Shown here: piece after piece, positions 51,986 through 64,000 of the stretch | How the letters are laid out: every line of letters begins with the position of its first letter | Numbering within the stretch: position 1 is the first letter of the stretch | Assembly (NCBI RefSeq): GCF_016862935.1 | Contig: NZ_BONX01000009.1 | Coordinates: forward strand, 1 to 64,000 | Length of the DNA: 64,000 nt | Source of the DNA: Plantactinospora mayteni | Lineage (GTDB): Bacteria > Actinomycetota > Actinomycetes > Mycobacteriales > Micromonosporaceae | Reading direction: 5' to 3' | Program-made: the position numbers and the translations under genes | Notes under the pieces: model-generated | Databases searched by the model: none | Seen by the model: only the letters and a program-made list of their open reading frames with translations | Told to the model about the DNA's origin: nothing

Positions 51986-54532
51986 CTACTCGTGCGCGAT
52001 GGCGCCGAGCACGTTCAGTCGGGCGGCGCGGATCGCCGGCAGTACCGCCGCGACCACCCCGACCACGGCCGCCAGGCCGAGGAAGAGCCCCATCTCGCTC
52101 CACGGCAGCACCAGGTTGGTGATGCCGTCCTCGCGCAGTGCCCGGACCACGGCGGCGCCGAGCCCGGCGCCGACCGCCACCCCGAGCAGGGCACCGAAGA
52201 CCGAGATCACCACCGCCTCGACGGTGATCATCCGCATGGTCTGACCCCGCCGCAGCCCGATGGCCCGCAGCAGCCCCAGCTCCCGGGTCCGCTCCAGCAC
52301 CGACAGCGCCAGCGTGTTCACGATGCCGAGTACGGCGATCACGATCGCCAGCGCGAGCAGGATCTGGATCATCGTCAGCAGCCCGTCGAGCTGGCCGGCC
52401 TGCTGCTCGATGAAGTCGGCCCGGTCGGCGACCGACACCTCGGGGCTGTCCGCGAGCAGCGTCTCGACCCGCGGCATCACCTGGTCGACCGAGGCACCCG
52501 GCGCCAGCTTCAGGTACGCCTGCGTCGGCTGCGGCACCGCGAAGTTGGCCGCCGCCGAGGCCGGGATCACGAACCCGCCGAACAGCTCGGACTCGGCGTA
52601 GATGCCGGTCAGCGTGTAGTTCTGGGCATCCCCACGGGACAGTTGCACCGGCACGGTGTCCCCGACCGAGAGGCCCCGGTCCTTCGCGGTCTTCGAGTCG
52701 ACCAGGAGCTGGTTGGGGCCGAGCGAGTCGATGCTGCCGGCGGTCGGGGTGGCCCGGTAGATCTCCCGTAGCGCGGGCACGCTGCTGGTCGCGGTGATCC
52801 AGCCCTGCTTGCCGCCGACCACCGCGCGGTCGCCGTACAGGCCGGCCACCATGGCCACACCGGGCACCTCGGCGGCCTGGTCCAGCACCGCCGGGTCGAA
52901 GCTCGGCGGCCGGGGACCGGTCTGCGCCCCCGAGATGACCAGCTCGGCCTGGATGGTGTCCTCGGCCAGCGCGGTGATGCTGCTCTTGGCCGAGTCGAGG
53001 ATCACCGTCACGCCGGTGACCAGGGCGATCCCGACCATCAGCGCGGCGGCGGTGATCGCGGTACGGCGTGGGTTGCGGCCCGAGTTCAGCCGGCCCAGCT
53101 TGCCCGGGACCGACCAGGAGAAGAGCCGGCCGAGCAGCCCGACCACCGGGCGGCTGATCAGCGGGGTCAGCAGGGCCACCCCGATGAAGCAGAGCAGTAC
53201 GCCGCCGAGGATGGTCAGCAGGGTGTTGCCGCCGGTGCCGCTGAGGCCGAACGCCATCAGGGTGCCGCCGATCGCGGAGACCACCGCACCGGCGACCGAG
53301 ATCTTCGTCAGCGGCCGGTCCGGCGTCGCCACGTCCTGCATGGCGGCCACCGGAGGGATCCGGGCGGCCCGCATAGCCGGTAGTACCGCCGCGATGACGG
53401 TGACGACCAGGCCGACCGCGAAGGAGCTGATCACCGCGGCCGGGGGTACGCCCAGCCCGGCCAGTTGCAGCCCACCGGCGGTCTGCCCGAAGACGTACGC
53501 CAGCAGTGCGCCCACGCCGATCCCGGCGCCGAGCCCGAGTACCGAGGCGACCAGGCCGATCGCAACGGCTTCGACAAGTACCGAGCCGATCACCTGACGG
53601 CGGCCGGCCCCGATCGCCCGGAGCAGCGCGAGTTCCCGGGTGCGCTGGGCGACGATGATCGAGAACGTGTTCAGGATCAGGAAGATGCCGACGAAGAGCG
53701 CCACCCCGGCGAAGCCGAGCAGGATGTTGTTGAAGAAGGCGAGCCCCTCCTTCAGCCCGGCGGAGGCGTCCTCGGAGAGCTGTTCGCCGGTCTTGACCAC
53801 GTAGCCGTCGCCGAGCGTGCCGGCGATGTCGTCGCGCAGCTTCGCCGGGTCGACCCCGTCGGCCGCCTTGACGCTCAGCTCGGAGAAGACGCCGGGCTGG
53901 CCCAGCATCAGTTCCTGGGCGGCCCGTTCGGTGAAGGTCACCTCCTGGGCGCCGCCGAGGCTGTCCCGGTCTCCGCCGTAGCCGAAGATGCCGACCACGG
54001 TGAACTCGCGCTTCGGCTGAAGCGTCAGGATGCCGACCCGGTCGCCGACGGCGAGCTTGGCCGCCTTGGCCACCGCCCCGTTGACGGCCACCTCGTTGTC
54101 GGCGGTGGGGCCCCGGCCCTCGCGAAGTTCGACCTGACCGCTCTCGCCGGTCCAGTTGGAGCCGAACTGGGGCGCGCCCACCGAGGTCAGCACCTTGCCG
54201 TTGCTGCCGATCACCCGGGCGCCGTCGGCCGCGGCCAGACCGGTGGCGCTGGCCACCCCGGAGACCCCACGGACCTGCTCCAGGGCGCTGGCCGGGAAGG
54301 TGCCGGCGACCTCCATGCCCTCCATCTCGCCGACGTCGATCTTCGGCTTGGCGCTGACCCCGACGTCGGTGCCGGCGTACGCGTCGCTGAAGACGGTGTC
54401 GAAGGACCGGCCCAGGGTGTCGGTGAGGACGAAGGCGCCGGAGACGAACATCACGCCGAGCACGACGGCCAGTCCGGAGAGGACCAGCCGGACCTTGCGG
54501 GCGAGCAGGCTCTTCAGGGTGGCGCGCAGCAT
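51986..54532 (-). CDS. FtsX-type ABC transporter permease (double-module)
   Basis: 848 aa from ATG 54532, overlapping the ATPase stop as TGATG. N-terminal helix (about 17-37), a periplasmic MacB-like domain, then three helices (about 245-375); a second copy of the same layout follows (helix near 480, extracellular domain, three helices at about 725-835). Two FtsX modules of the LolE/MacB type in one chain. With the ATPase upstream and the two-component genes at 56073-58107 it forms an export or signalling unit for hydrophobic compounds or peptides typical of Actinobacteria. Confidence 0.92.
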   Translation of the reverse strand: MLRATLKSLLARKVRLVLSGLAVVLGVMFVSGAFVLTDTLGRSFDTVFSDAYAGTDVGVSAKPKIDVGEMEGMEVAGTFPASALEQVRGVSGVASATGLAAADGARVIGSNGKVLTSVGAPQFGSNWTGESGQVELREGRGPTADNEVAVNGAVAKAAKLAVGDRVGILTLQPKREFTVVGIFGYGGDRDSLGGAQEVTFTERAAQELMLGQPGVFSELSVKAADGVDPAKLRDDIAGTLGDGYVVKTGEQLSEDASAGLKEGLAFFNNILLGFAGVALFVGIFLILNTFSIIVAQRTRELALLRAIGAGRRQVIGSVLVEAVAIGLVASVLGLGAGIGVGALLAYVFGQTAGGLQLAGLGVPPAAVISSFAVGLVVTVIAAVLPAMRAARIPPVAAMQDVATPDRPLTKISVAGAVVSAIGGTLMAFGLSGTGGNTLLTILGGVLLCFIGVALLTPLISRPVVGLLGRLFSWSVPGKLGRLNSGRNPRRTAITAAALMVGIALVTGVTVILDSAKSSITALAEDTIQAELVISGAQTGPRPPSFDPAVLDQAAEVPGVAMVAGLYGDRAVVGGKQGWITATSSVPALREIYRATPTAGSIDSLGPNQLLVDSKTAKDRGLSVGDTVPVQLSRGDAQNYTLTGIYAESELFGGFVIPASAAANFAVPQPTQAYLKLAPGASVDQVMPRVETLLADSPEVSVADRADFIEQQAGQLDGLLTMIQILLALAIVIAVLGIVNTLALSVLERTRELGLLRAIGLRRGQTMRMITVEAVVISVFGALLGVAVGAGLGAAVVRALREDGITNLVLPWSEMGLFLGLAAVVGVVAAVLPAIRAARLNVLGAIAHE

Positions 54533-55299
54533 CAGAGCCCCGCCTCGGCGAGCCCGTCGAGCTTCTTCATGGTGTCCAGCACGGTCTCCGGGGTCGGTTC
54601 GATGAGCTCGGAGACGATCTGGCCGTCGGCGAGGAAGATGACCCGGCCGGCGTAGGAGGCGGCCACCGGGTCGTGCGTGACCATCACGATGGTCTGCTGG
54701 TATTCGGCGACCGAGCGGCGCAGGAAGCCGAGCACCTCGGCGCCGGCCCGGGAGTCCAGGTTGCCGGTCGGCTCGTCGGCGAAGATCACGTCGGGCCGGG
54801 AGGCGAGTGCCCGGGCGCAGGCGACCCGCTGCTGCTGCCCGCCGGAGAGCTGGGCCGGGCGGTGTCCCAGCCGGTCCCGCAGCCCGACGGTGTCGATGAC
54901 GGTGTCGAGCCATTCCTTGTCGGGTTTACGACCGGCGATCGAGAGCGGCAGCAGGATGTTTTCCAGCGCGGTCAACGTGGGCAGCAGGTTGAACTGCTGG
55001 AAGATGAAACCGACTTTATCCCGGCGCAGTTTGGTGAGACCCGCGTCACCGAGTCCGGTGACGGCGGTGTCGCCGATGTGGATGGTTCCCCGGGTTACCG
55101 AGTCGAGCCCGGCGAGGCAGTGCATCAGGGTGGACTTGCCGGATCCGGACGGTCCCATGATGGCGGTGAACCGGGCCCTTTCGAATTCCGCATTCACGCC
55201 ACGCAGCGCGGCAACCTGTGCCTCTCCGCTGCCGTACACCTTCCACACGTCGTTGGCCCGGGCGGCCATCTGGGCACCTCGGGCTAGCGTCGCGGTCAC
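54532..55299 (-). CDS. ABC transporter ATP-binding protein (LolD/MacB type)
   Basis: 255 aa from GTG 55299, preferred over ATG 55305 because GGGGGAG (55306-55312) abuts that ATG but is 6 nt from the GTG. Walker [10 protein letters not shown] (49-57), Q-loop FQQFNLL, signature LSGGQQQR, Walker B VIFADEP and H-loop VTHD are intact. It powers the FtsX-type permease with which it overlaps. A 773-bp gap upstream contains overlapping hairpins and probably the promoter. Confidence 0.93.
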   Translation of the reverse strand: MTATLARGAQMAARANDVWKVYGSGEAQVAALRGVNAEFERARFTAIMGPSGSGKSTLMHCLAGLDSVTRGTIHIGDTAVTGLGDAGLTKLRRDKVGFIFQQFNLLPTLTALENILLPLSIAGRKPDKEWLDTVIDTVGLRDRLGHRPAQLSGGQQQRVACARALASRPDVIFADEPTGNLDSRAGAEVLGFLRRSVAEYQQTIVMVTHDPVAASYAGRVIFLADGQIVSELIEPTPETVLDTMKKLDGLAEAGL

Positions 55300-55434
55300 T
55301 TTCATCTCCCCCTAGACATTCTTGGTCCGGCCGGACCATCCGGTCCGGCCGGCAGCATCCATCGTCGGCGACCAGGGCAACCTCGGCGTCCCTCCCGCGG
55401 CGGAGCTCGACGCGGAAAATTCGCTGCGGGTCGG

Positions 55435-55463
55435 CCCTGATACCGAATCAGGGTTGCCCCTGA
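55435..55463. promoter_or_regulatory. Mutually exclusive hairpins upstream of the ABC operon
   Basis: CCCTGAT-ACCGA-ATCAGGG (55435-55453, 7-bp stem) and TCAGGG-TTGC-CCCTGA (55448-55463, 6-bp stem) share the TCAGGG arm and cannot form together. As DNA they offer three half-sites of a CCTGA-type operator. They lie about 140-165 bp before the ATPase start, a good place for the adjacent response regulator. Confidence 0.5.
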
Positions 55464-56072
55464 CTGATATGTGTCGGCGCCGTTAACTCCGCCGGTGTCG
55501 GCATCCCGGCTGTCCGGGGCTGCGACGTGTCGGAGTCGGCCGATCAGGTTGGTGGTCCCGATCGGCTCGGCATTTCGCGATCCGATTCCCTATCGGGCGG
55601 ATACGTTTTGGTTGCGGCCACGCTGTCCAGCTCTGGCCGGACTCGCGGCGGGGCGGTATCAGTCTGTCATGATCCGCTTGCGCTGTGCGTCGATCGCCGG
55701 AACGCCGATCCGGTCCGCTCCGGTGCCCCCGTCGTCGCGGTCATGTTCCCCCTCCATCCGCCCGGCGGCGGGACCTCCGCCGCCGTCGCCGTACCTGGAG
55801 AAAACGGTAGGCGCGGGAAGCCGGCGGGCCGTCGTACGCCGGGATGGTCTTCGGGTACGCCCCGCGCCCCGGGCCGGTCCTCCGGCTGGACGACTCCACA
55901 CCCGGCGGGTCGTACGCCGTCCGGGCCGTCGGGCCTACTCCTCCAGGGTGGTACGCCGGCCGCCGACTACGCCTGCCGGACGGCCCCGCCCCGGGTACGC
56001 CTCAGGGTCGTCCGGCCCCGCTCGCCGGCCCGCCGATCGACCCCCCCGGCCGCACCGGACGTGGCGGTGCTG
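55464..56072. other. Long gap without a supported gene
   Basis: Between the ABC operon and the response-regulator stop. Only low-complexity GC-rich sequence with recurring GTACGCC motifs. On the minus strand GGAGGGGG precedes an ATG at 55744 that opens 25 codons (to 55667); this has no recognisable product and I do not call it a gene. Confidence 0.5.
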
Positions 56073-56759
56073 TCAGGCGCCGGGCCGGACCAGCCCGGTC
56101 TCGTAGGCCAGCACCACCGCCTGGACCCGGTCACGGAGGCCGAGCTTTGTCAGCACGTGCCCGACGTGCGTCTTGATGGTCGTCTCGCTCACCGACAGCA
56201 CCCGGGCGATCTCCGCGTTGGAGAGCCCCCGGGCCACCTGGACCAGTACCTCCCGCTCCCGCTCGGTCAGCACGCCGATCGCCTTCGGTGGGGTGGCATC
56301 CGGGTCCGGCAGGGTCTCGGCGAACCGGTCCAGCAGCCGCTTGAGGATCCGGGGCGCCACGACCGCCTCGCCGGCGGCGACGGTCCGGATCGCGGTGACC
56401 AGGTCCTCGGCGGGTACGTCCTTGGCCAGGAAGCCGCTCGCCCCGGCCCGGAGCGCACCGACGACGTACTCGTCGAGATCGAAGGTGGTCAGGATGAGTA
56501 CCCGGACCGGCAGCCGGGCGTCGATGATCGCCCGGGTGGCGGCGACCCCGTCCATCCGGGGCATCCGGATGTCCATCAGCACCACGTCCGGGAGCAGCCG
56601 CCGGGACAGGTCCACCGCCTCGACGCCGTCACCGGCCTCGCCGACGATGTCCAGGTCGTCCTCCGCGCCCAACACCATCCGGAATCCGGTACGTAGCAGC
56701 GGCTGGTCGTCGGCGAGCAGCACCCGTACCGGCCGACTGGACTCGCTACGGTCGCTCAT
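56073..56759 (-). CDS. NarL/LuxR-family response regulator
   Basis: 228 aa. Receiver domain with DD near residue 17-18, phospho-acceptor Asp in VVLMDIRMPRMDG (about 63) and Lys in GFLAKDVPAEDL; LuxR helix-turn-helix at about 160-215 (LTEREREVLVQVARGLSNAE, ETTIKTHVGHVLTKLGLRDR). Cognate partner of the histidine kinase upstream, from which it is separated by an 80-bp repeat whose mini-ORF overlaps its ATG as ATGA. Likely controls the ABC exporter at 51986-55299. Confidence 0.93.
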   Translation of the reverse strand: MSDRSESSRPVRVLLADDQPLLRTGFRMVLGAEDDLDIVGEAGDGVEAVDLSRRLLPDVVLMDIRMPRMDGVAATRAIIDARLPVRVLILTTFDLDEYVVGALRAGASGFLAKDVPAEDLVTAIRTVAAGEAVVAPRILKRLLDRFAETLPDPDATPPKAIGVLTEREREVLVQVARGLSNAEIARVLSVSETTIKTHVGHVLTKLGLRDRVQAVVLAYETGLVRPGA

Positions 56760-56839
56760 GCCGGCACTCCGCTTCGCTCCGTGCCGCCATGAGGCACATC
56801 GGCACTGAGCTGGCTGATTCGCTCACTACGCTCGCTCAT
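56756..56839 (-). repeat. 80-bp start-codon repeat encoding a 27-aa mini-ORF (copy A)
   Basis: An ORF of 27 codons (MSERSERISQLSADVPHGG... ending ERSGVPA) begins in an ATGA overlap with the kinase stop and ends in an ATGA overlap with the response-regulator start. GGCATGAGC occurs at both ends (56834-56842 and 56754-56762 on the plus strand), 80 bp apart, so the start-codon context is duplicated. Copy B at 61553-61636 matches in 74 of 84 bases and 21 of 27 residues. No Shine-Dalgarno sequence; translation would be by coupling. Confidence 0.85.
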
Positions 56840-58107
56840 GCCGCCCCCTTGTTGATCGGTGCACCCAGCTGCTCCATCGGCATCTTGGCGTACACCCGGT
56901 AGCCGCCGCCGGGACGGGGCCCGGTGCGCAGGGTTCCACCGTAGAGGGCCATCCGTTCCCGCATTCCCACCAGGCCGTGCCCCAGCCGTCCACTCTCCGG
57001 TGCCGGACCCCGGCCGGTGTCCGCGACCTCGACGATCAGCCAGTAGACCCCGAAGCTCAACCGGACCTGGGCGGTCGCCGCGCCGGCGTGCTTGAGGGTG
57101 TTGGTGAGCGCCTCCTGCACGATCCGGAACACGGTCAGCGCCACCCCGGGGTCCAGCGGGCCCGGTGTGCCGTCCACCCGCAGGGTCACCGGCAGTCCGG
57201 CCTCCCTGACCTGCTCCACCAGCGCCTCGATGCCGGCCAGTCCCGGCTGCGGGGAGAGTTCGGCGGCCGGCTCGGCGTCGGTACGCAGCACGTCCAGCAG
57301 CCGGCGTAGCTCGCGCAGGGTGGTCCGGCTGGTCTCCTCGATGGTGCCCAGTGCACCGTCGGTGGCCGCCGGATCGCGGGACAGCACCCGGCGCGCCCCG
57401 GTGGCCAGTACGCCCATCACGCTGACGTGGTGCGCGACCACGTCGTGCAGCTCGCGGGCGATTCGCCGGCGCTCGTCGGCGACCGCCTGGTCGGCCAGCG
57501 ACCGCTGGTTCTCCTCGGCGACCCGGGCCCGCTCCTCCAGCGCCAGGATGGTGGCCCGCCGGGCGTGCACCGTACGGCCGACGAAGAAGCAGACCAGCGC
57601 GAGCAGTACCTGGGTGAAGACCAGGTAGGCGGGGGAGGGCTCGCTGGAGTTGGACTGTGGTGGCTCGGCGAGGGCGACGGTCAGGGCCGGCCCCCAGACA
57701 GCTACGGCGGCCAGCGCCGCCTGGCGAAGTGGCAGCAGCGCGGCGGTGGTGTAGGTCAGCAGGCACAACGTGGCCCCGATGGTGACCGGCGCCGCGTCGG
57801 CCAGGACCGAGGCGACGAAGATCGGGACCGCCAGCATCACCGCCGGCCACGGAGCCGCCCGGCGCAGTGCGATCGGGGTGGCGCAGAGGACACTCCAGAA
57901 CGCCCACCCGGGCCATCCCCCCGGGGCGGCGCCCGGCGGCGCGGTGCCGACGAGCACCGTCTCCACCGCGACGGCGGCGACCGCGAGCAGCCCGTCGCGG
58001 ACCAGCCACCTGCGCTGCCCGGGATCGAGCCGGAGGCGCCGCCAGCGCCACCAGTTCCCCTCGACCCGGCCGGGGGCCGGCGTCGCACGGGCATCGGTAG
58101 GGGTCAT
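56836..58107 (-). CDS. DesK-type sensor histidine kinase
   Basis: 423 aa from ATG 58107 (leaderless geometry). Five to six membrane helices between about residues 36 and 180, then a short coiled coil, HisKA_3 with RIARELHDVVAHHVSVM (His near 219) and HATPase_c (ALTNTLKHAG near 325, DTGRGPA, GHGLVGMRERM). Membrane-embedded sensor without extracellular domain, typical for kinases that sense cell-envelope-active compounds or membrane state. Transcribed with the response regulator. Confidence 0.92.
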   Translation of the reverse strand: MTPTDARATPAPGRVEGNWWRWRRLRLDPGQRRWLVRDGLLAVAAVAVETVLVGTAPPGAAPGGWPGWAFWSVLCATPIALRRAAPWPAVMLAVPIFVASVLADAAPVTIGATLCLLTYTTAALLPLRQAALAAVAVWGPALTVALAEPPQSNSSEPSPAYLVFTQVLLALVCFFVGRTVHARRATILALEERARVAEENQRSLADQAVADERRRIARELHDVVAHHVSVMGVLATGARRVLSRDPAATDGALGTIEETSRTTLRELRRLLDVLRTDAEPAAELSPQPGLAGIEALVEQVREAGLPVTLRVDGTPGPLDPGVALTVFRIVQEALTNTLKHAGAATAQVRLSFGVYWLIVEVADTGRGPAPESGRLGHGLVGMRERMALYGGTLRTGPRPGGGYRVYAKMPMEQLGAPINKGAA

Positions 58108-58114
58108 GCTGGCG

Positions 58115-58120
58115 ACGCTA
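58115..58120 (-). promoter_or_regulatory. -10 box of the histidine kinase gene, leaderless
   Basis: On the minus strand TAGCGT ends 7 nt before the ATG at 58107. Confidence 0.5.
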
Positions 58121-58172
58121 GCCGCTGTGTGGCGCGACAGGTCGTCGCCAGCGGCGACCCTGGGGTCCTCCT

Positions 58173-61494
<3,322 letters not shown>

Positions 61495-61552
61495 CCTCTT
61501 CCCGCCGGAGTCGACGCATCAGCGGGCGTGCCGAGCACGGCGAGGAGACGGC

Positions 61553-61636
61553 ATGAGCGAGCTTGGCGAAGGAACCAGCCAGCTCAGTGCGGATGTGCCT
61601 CATGTCGGCGCGGAGCGTAGCGGAGTGCCGGCATGA
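61553..61636 (+). repeat. 80-bp start-codon repeat encoding a 27-aa mini-ORF (copy B)
   Basis: 27 codons (MSELGEGTSQLSADVPHVGA... ending ERSGVPA) that stop in an ATGA overlap with the next gene. GGAGACGGC precedes its ATG, so here the mini-ORF may have its own weak ribosome-binding site. The 9-bp direct repeat GGCATGAGC lies at both ends (61550-61558 and 61630-61638). Copy A at 56756-56839 is on the other strand. Confidence 0.85.
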
Positions 61637-62205
61637 GCCGCCCGGCGTTCGGTGGGGGAGACCTGCCGGCCGTGTTCCCCGACTGGTCGCCGTACCGGGA
61701 CCTGGAGTCGGCCGCCCGGGCGTACCTGCGCGACCCGGATGTCGCGATGGAGGCGTTGACCGGGGTGCTGAACGGCGCCTCGGTGCTCGGCTTCACCCTG
61801 GAGCGCTTCGTCAACGAGGTGAACGGGGTCTGGCAGGAGGTCGCGATCTGCGACGGCAGCCGGCTGATCCTCTGGCACGGCGAAGACGTGCCACCCGACG
61901 ACGGCCCGGCCGGCTCGATGACGTCGTCGTTGCGGGTGGTGCCGGTCTCGACGGTCAGCGAGGTGGGCTGCCGGCGGCGACTCAGCCGTACCCCGACCGG
62001 TCAGATCCGGGTCGACAGCATCGACGTCTACCTGCTGCTCAGCTCGCTGGACGAGGGCGTACCCGGCGACGAGGCGCAGGCGCCGCCCCGGCACGACGCG
62101 CTGCGGTTCGGCAAGACGCTCGACGACGGCGGTGCGGGGCAGATCTCCCGGCTGGAGGAGTTCGCCCGACTGGTCGCCTCGGTGGTCGGCCGTCCCACTC
62201 TGTGA
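61633..62205 (+). CDS. Conserved hypothetical protein next to arc
   Basis: 190 aa from ATG 61633, overlapping the mini-ORF stop. Mixed alpha/beta protein: DLESAARAYLRDPDVAMEAL, GFTLERFVNEVNGVWQEVAI, SRLILWHGEDV, RIDSIDVYLLLSSLDE-like DSIDVYLLLSSLDEG and a C-terminal FGKTLDDGG segment. Conserved in Actinobacteria upstream of the proteasomal ATPase; I believe it corresponds to DUF5998 but cannot confirm that. No membrane segment or catalytic motif. Confidence 0.75.
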   Translation: MSRPAFGGGDLPAVFPDWSPYRDLESAARAYLRDPDVAMEALTGVLNGASVLGFTLERFVNEVNGVWQEVAICDGSRLILWHGEDVPPDDGPAGSMTSSLRVVPVSTVSEVGCRRRLSRTPTGQIRVDSIDVYLLLSSLDEGVPGDEAQAPPRHDALRFGKTLDDGGAGQISRLEEFARLVASVVGRPTL

Positions 62206-62687
62206 GCATCGGCGCGGTGCGAAACGTACCGCCGGAGCCGTGCGAAACCTCCTGTCATCGCCGGTGGGAGAACGTCCCGTTGTCGTCCGCACATCCCGGA
62301 AGTGGCCGGCCGACCGTTTCCGGGTTTCCGACCCGGCGGACAAGCCTGGAAAACCGCGCCGAGGGCGGGTCAGCGGCGCCGCCGCGACAGGCGGTAGCGC
62401 CGCGACGCCGAATCGTCACGGTTGCGGGATCGCGCCGCCGTCAGGGCCCGTCTGAGGGGCGGAATCCCTGGTCAGCGGTGTCCCGAGGCCGCCCGCGACC
62501 GCCGTCGGACAGGGCCGCCTGGGGCCCGCCCGGCGCGCCGTGACGGTACCCCGATCCGCCGGCCCCGGCCCGACCGGTCGTCGGCGACGTGATCAAGGTT
62601 CGGCGACGAGGGTGTTGCGTGGAACCGAATCAGCGTCATAGCGGTTAGTGTTAGGGCAGAACGTTCAAGCCCCCGGGGAGGTGGGAC
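62206..62687. other. Gap upstream of arc
   Basis: No gene that I can support in 482 bp. GTGCGAAAC occurs twice (about 62217 and 62240), and CGGAA...TTCCG arms flank a GC-rich patch near 62297-62322. TAGTGT (62646-62651) is a -10 candidate about 36 bp before the arc GTG. Confidence 0.45.
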
Positions 62688-64000
62688 GTGGCACGCAGCG
62701 ACGACGCGGACTCGCGCGCCGCACGGTGGGAGAAGGAGGCCCACGATCTCTCCACCCAGGTCGCGTTTCTTCAAGAGGAACTCGCTCTGGTGCGGCGCAA
62801 GTTGACCGAAAGCCCTCGACACGTCCGGCAGCTTGAGGAACGGCTGGCGGCGACACAGGCGCAGTTGGCTCGACTCACGGAGAACAACGAGCGGCTCGTG
62901 AACACCCTCAAGGAGGCACGCGCCCAGATCGTCACGCTCAAGGAGGAGATTGACCGGCTGGCGCAACCGCCGAGCGGTTATGGTGTCTTCCTGGCCCGGC
63001 ACGACGACGGTACGGTCGACGTCTTCACCGGTGGTCGCAAGCTCCGGGTGGCGGTGTCACCCTCGCTCGAGGTGGCGGAGCTGCGCCGTGGGCAGGAGGT
63101 CCTGCTCAACGACGCGCTCAACATCGTCGACGCGTTCGGCTACGAGCGGGTCGGCGAGGTCGTCATGCTCAAGGAGGTGCTGGACAGCCCCTCCGGCGGC
63201 GCGGGCGACCGGGCACTGGTGATCTCCCACGCCGACGAGGAGCGGATCGTCCACCTCGCGGAGACTCTCATCGGCGCGCCGTTGCGGGCCGGTGACTCGC
63301 TCATGATCGAGCCCCGCTCGGCGTACGCGTACGAGCGGATTCCGAAGAGCGAGGTCGAGGAGCTGGTCCTGGAGGAGGTGCCGGACGTCGACTACGGCGA
63401 CATCGGTGGCCTACAGGCCCAGATCGAGCAGATCCGGGACGCCGTCGAGTTGCCGTTCCTGCACGCCGACCTCTTCCGGGAGCACCAGCTCCGGCCGCCG
63501 AAGGGCATCCTGCTCTACGGCCCGCCCGGCTGCGGCAAGACGCTGATCGCCAAGGCGGTGGCGAACTCACTGGCCAAGAAGATCGCCGAGCGGCGGGGCG
63601 AGGAGAAGCACACCAGTTTCTTCCTCAACATCAAGGGCCCCGAGCTGCTCAACAAGTACGTCGGCGAGACCGAGCGGCACATCCGGCTGATTTTCCAGCG
63701 GGCTCGGGAGAAGGCCGGCGAGGGCACTCCGGTCATCGTGTTCTTCGACGAGATGGACTCGGTGTTCCGGACCCGGGGCTCCGGCGTCTCCTCCGACGTG
63801 GAGAACACCATCGTTCCGCAGCTACTCAGCGAGATCGACGGTGTCGAGGGCCTGGAGAACGTGATCGTGATCGGTGCCTCCAACCGGGAGGACATGATCG
63901 ACCCGGCGATCCTCCGCCCCGGCCGGCTCGACGTGAAGATCAAGATCGAGCGGCCGGACGCCGAGGCGGCCAGGGACATCTTCTCCAAGTACATCCTCAC
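62688..64000 (+). CDS. arc: Proteasome-associated AAA+ ATPase ARC/Mpa (5' part)
   Basis: GTG 62688 follows GGGGAGG at 6 nt; 437 residues lie in the window and the gene runs off the end (full length about 590). N-terminal coiled coil (about 15-85) that captures Pup, tandem OB domains (about 95-235), then the AAA+ module with Walker A GPPGCGKT (278-285), Walker B VFFDEMDS (about 351-358) and [13 protein letters not shown]. Forms a hexameric ring that unfolds pupylated proteins into the 20S proteasome. Probably followed by dop, pup, prcBA and pafA outside the window. Confidence 0.96.
   Translation, partial: MARSDDADSRAARWEKEAHDLSTQVAFLQEELALVRRKLTESPRHVRQLEERLAATQAQLARLTENNERLVNTLKEARAQIVTLKEEIDRLAQPPSGYGVFLARHDDGTVDVFTGGRKLRVAVSPSLEVAELRRGQEVLLNDALNIVDAFGYERVGEVVMLKEVLDSPSGGAGDRALVISHADEERIVHLAETLIGAPLRAGDSLMIEPRSAYAYERIPKSEVEELVLEEVPDVDYGDIGGLQAQIEQIRDAVELPFLHADLFREHQLRPPKGILLYGPPGCGKTLIAKAVANSLAKKIAERRGEEKHTSFFLNIKGPELLNKYVGETERHIRLIFQRAREKAGEGTPVIVFFDEMDSVFRTRGSGVSSDVENTIVPQLLSEIDGVEGLENVIVIGASNREDMIDPAILRPGRLDVKIKIERPDAEAARDIFSKYIL

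Noticed and set aside
55667-55744. 25-codon minus-strand ORF with GGAGGGGG upstream
   Set aside because: No recognisable product, short spacing to the ATG, in low-complexity DNA; mentioned only as part of the gap.

Overview
The window is very GC-rich, with GTG starts, ATGA/TGATG gene overlaps, mycothiol (mshC), a Pup-proteasome ATPase (arc/mpa), F420-type enzymes and two NarL-type two-component systems. This points to a filamentous actinobacterium, most likely Micromonosporaceae. It is chromosomal sequence. I see no tRNA, rRNA, CRISPR array, phage or complete insertion sequence.

Layout. (1) 0-9 kb is a dormancy/redox island: a DevS/DosS-type haem-GAF kinase and its DevR/DosR-type regulator, placed convergently, then two Acg-type nitroreductase-like genes, two DoxX-like membrane proteins, a RibD/DHFR-like reductase, a winged-helix protein and a PEBP protein. 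DevR-box-like sites lie in front of the first acg gene. (2) 9-13 kb carries a GNAT protein and a divergent GH43 glycosidase / LacI-repressor pair; the glycosidase is preceded by a 23-codon ORF coupled to it through TGATG. (3) 13-15.5 kb is a cassette of an acidic protein built from 21-residue repeats and a JmjC/cupin-4 oxygenase, with degenerate tandem repeats on both sides. (4) 15.5-20.2 kb is a tightly overlapping four-gene operon: an 86-aa helical-hairpin protein, a 288-aa protein, a three-module FtsK/EccC-like ATPase and a coiled-coil membrane protein. It resembles a minimal type VII-like machine. (5) 20-34 kb holds an NYN nuclease, a second-type ClpC with two small partners, a secreted alpha-lytic-type protease, LysR, ThuA, hemerythrin, M20 peptidase, aldo/keto reductase and an F420 LLM oxidoreductase. 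(6) 34-64 kb follows the conserved actinobacterial mycothiol/proteasome neighbourhood: uppP, phosphatase - DUF3090 - SCO1664-like - mshC, PAC2, metH, HAD, RecB-like nuclease, site-2 protease, trmI, a conserved hypothetical and arc. Apparent accessory modules interrupt it: GntR, a LuxR regulator, oxalate decarboxylase with an Nramp Mn transporter, and a FtsX-type ABC exporter with a two-component system.

Three sequence-level patterns cut across the genes. First, an 80-bp repeat encoding a 27-residue mini-ORF occurs twice, each time directly in front of a gene and overlapping its start as ATGA; 9-bp direct repeats that contain the start codon flank it. Second, many genes have a TAnnnT-like box 6-8 nt before the start codon and so are probably leaderless. 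Third, at least five genes have their stop-codon region duplicated in tandem downstream.

Gene boundaries were set from ribosome-binding sites, overlaps and family lengths. Family names rest on motifs recognised by eye. Functions of the repeat-protein/JmjC cassette and the FtsK cassette are inference.
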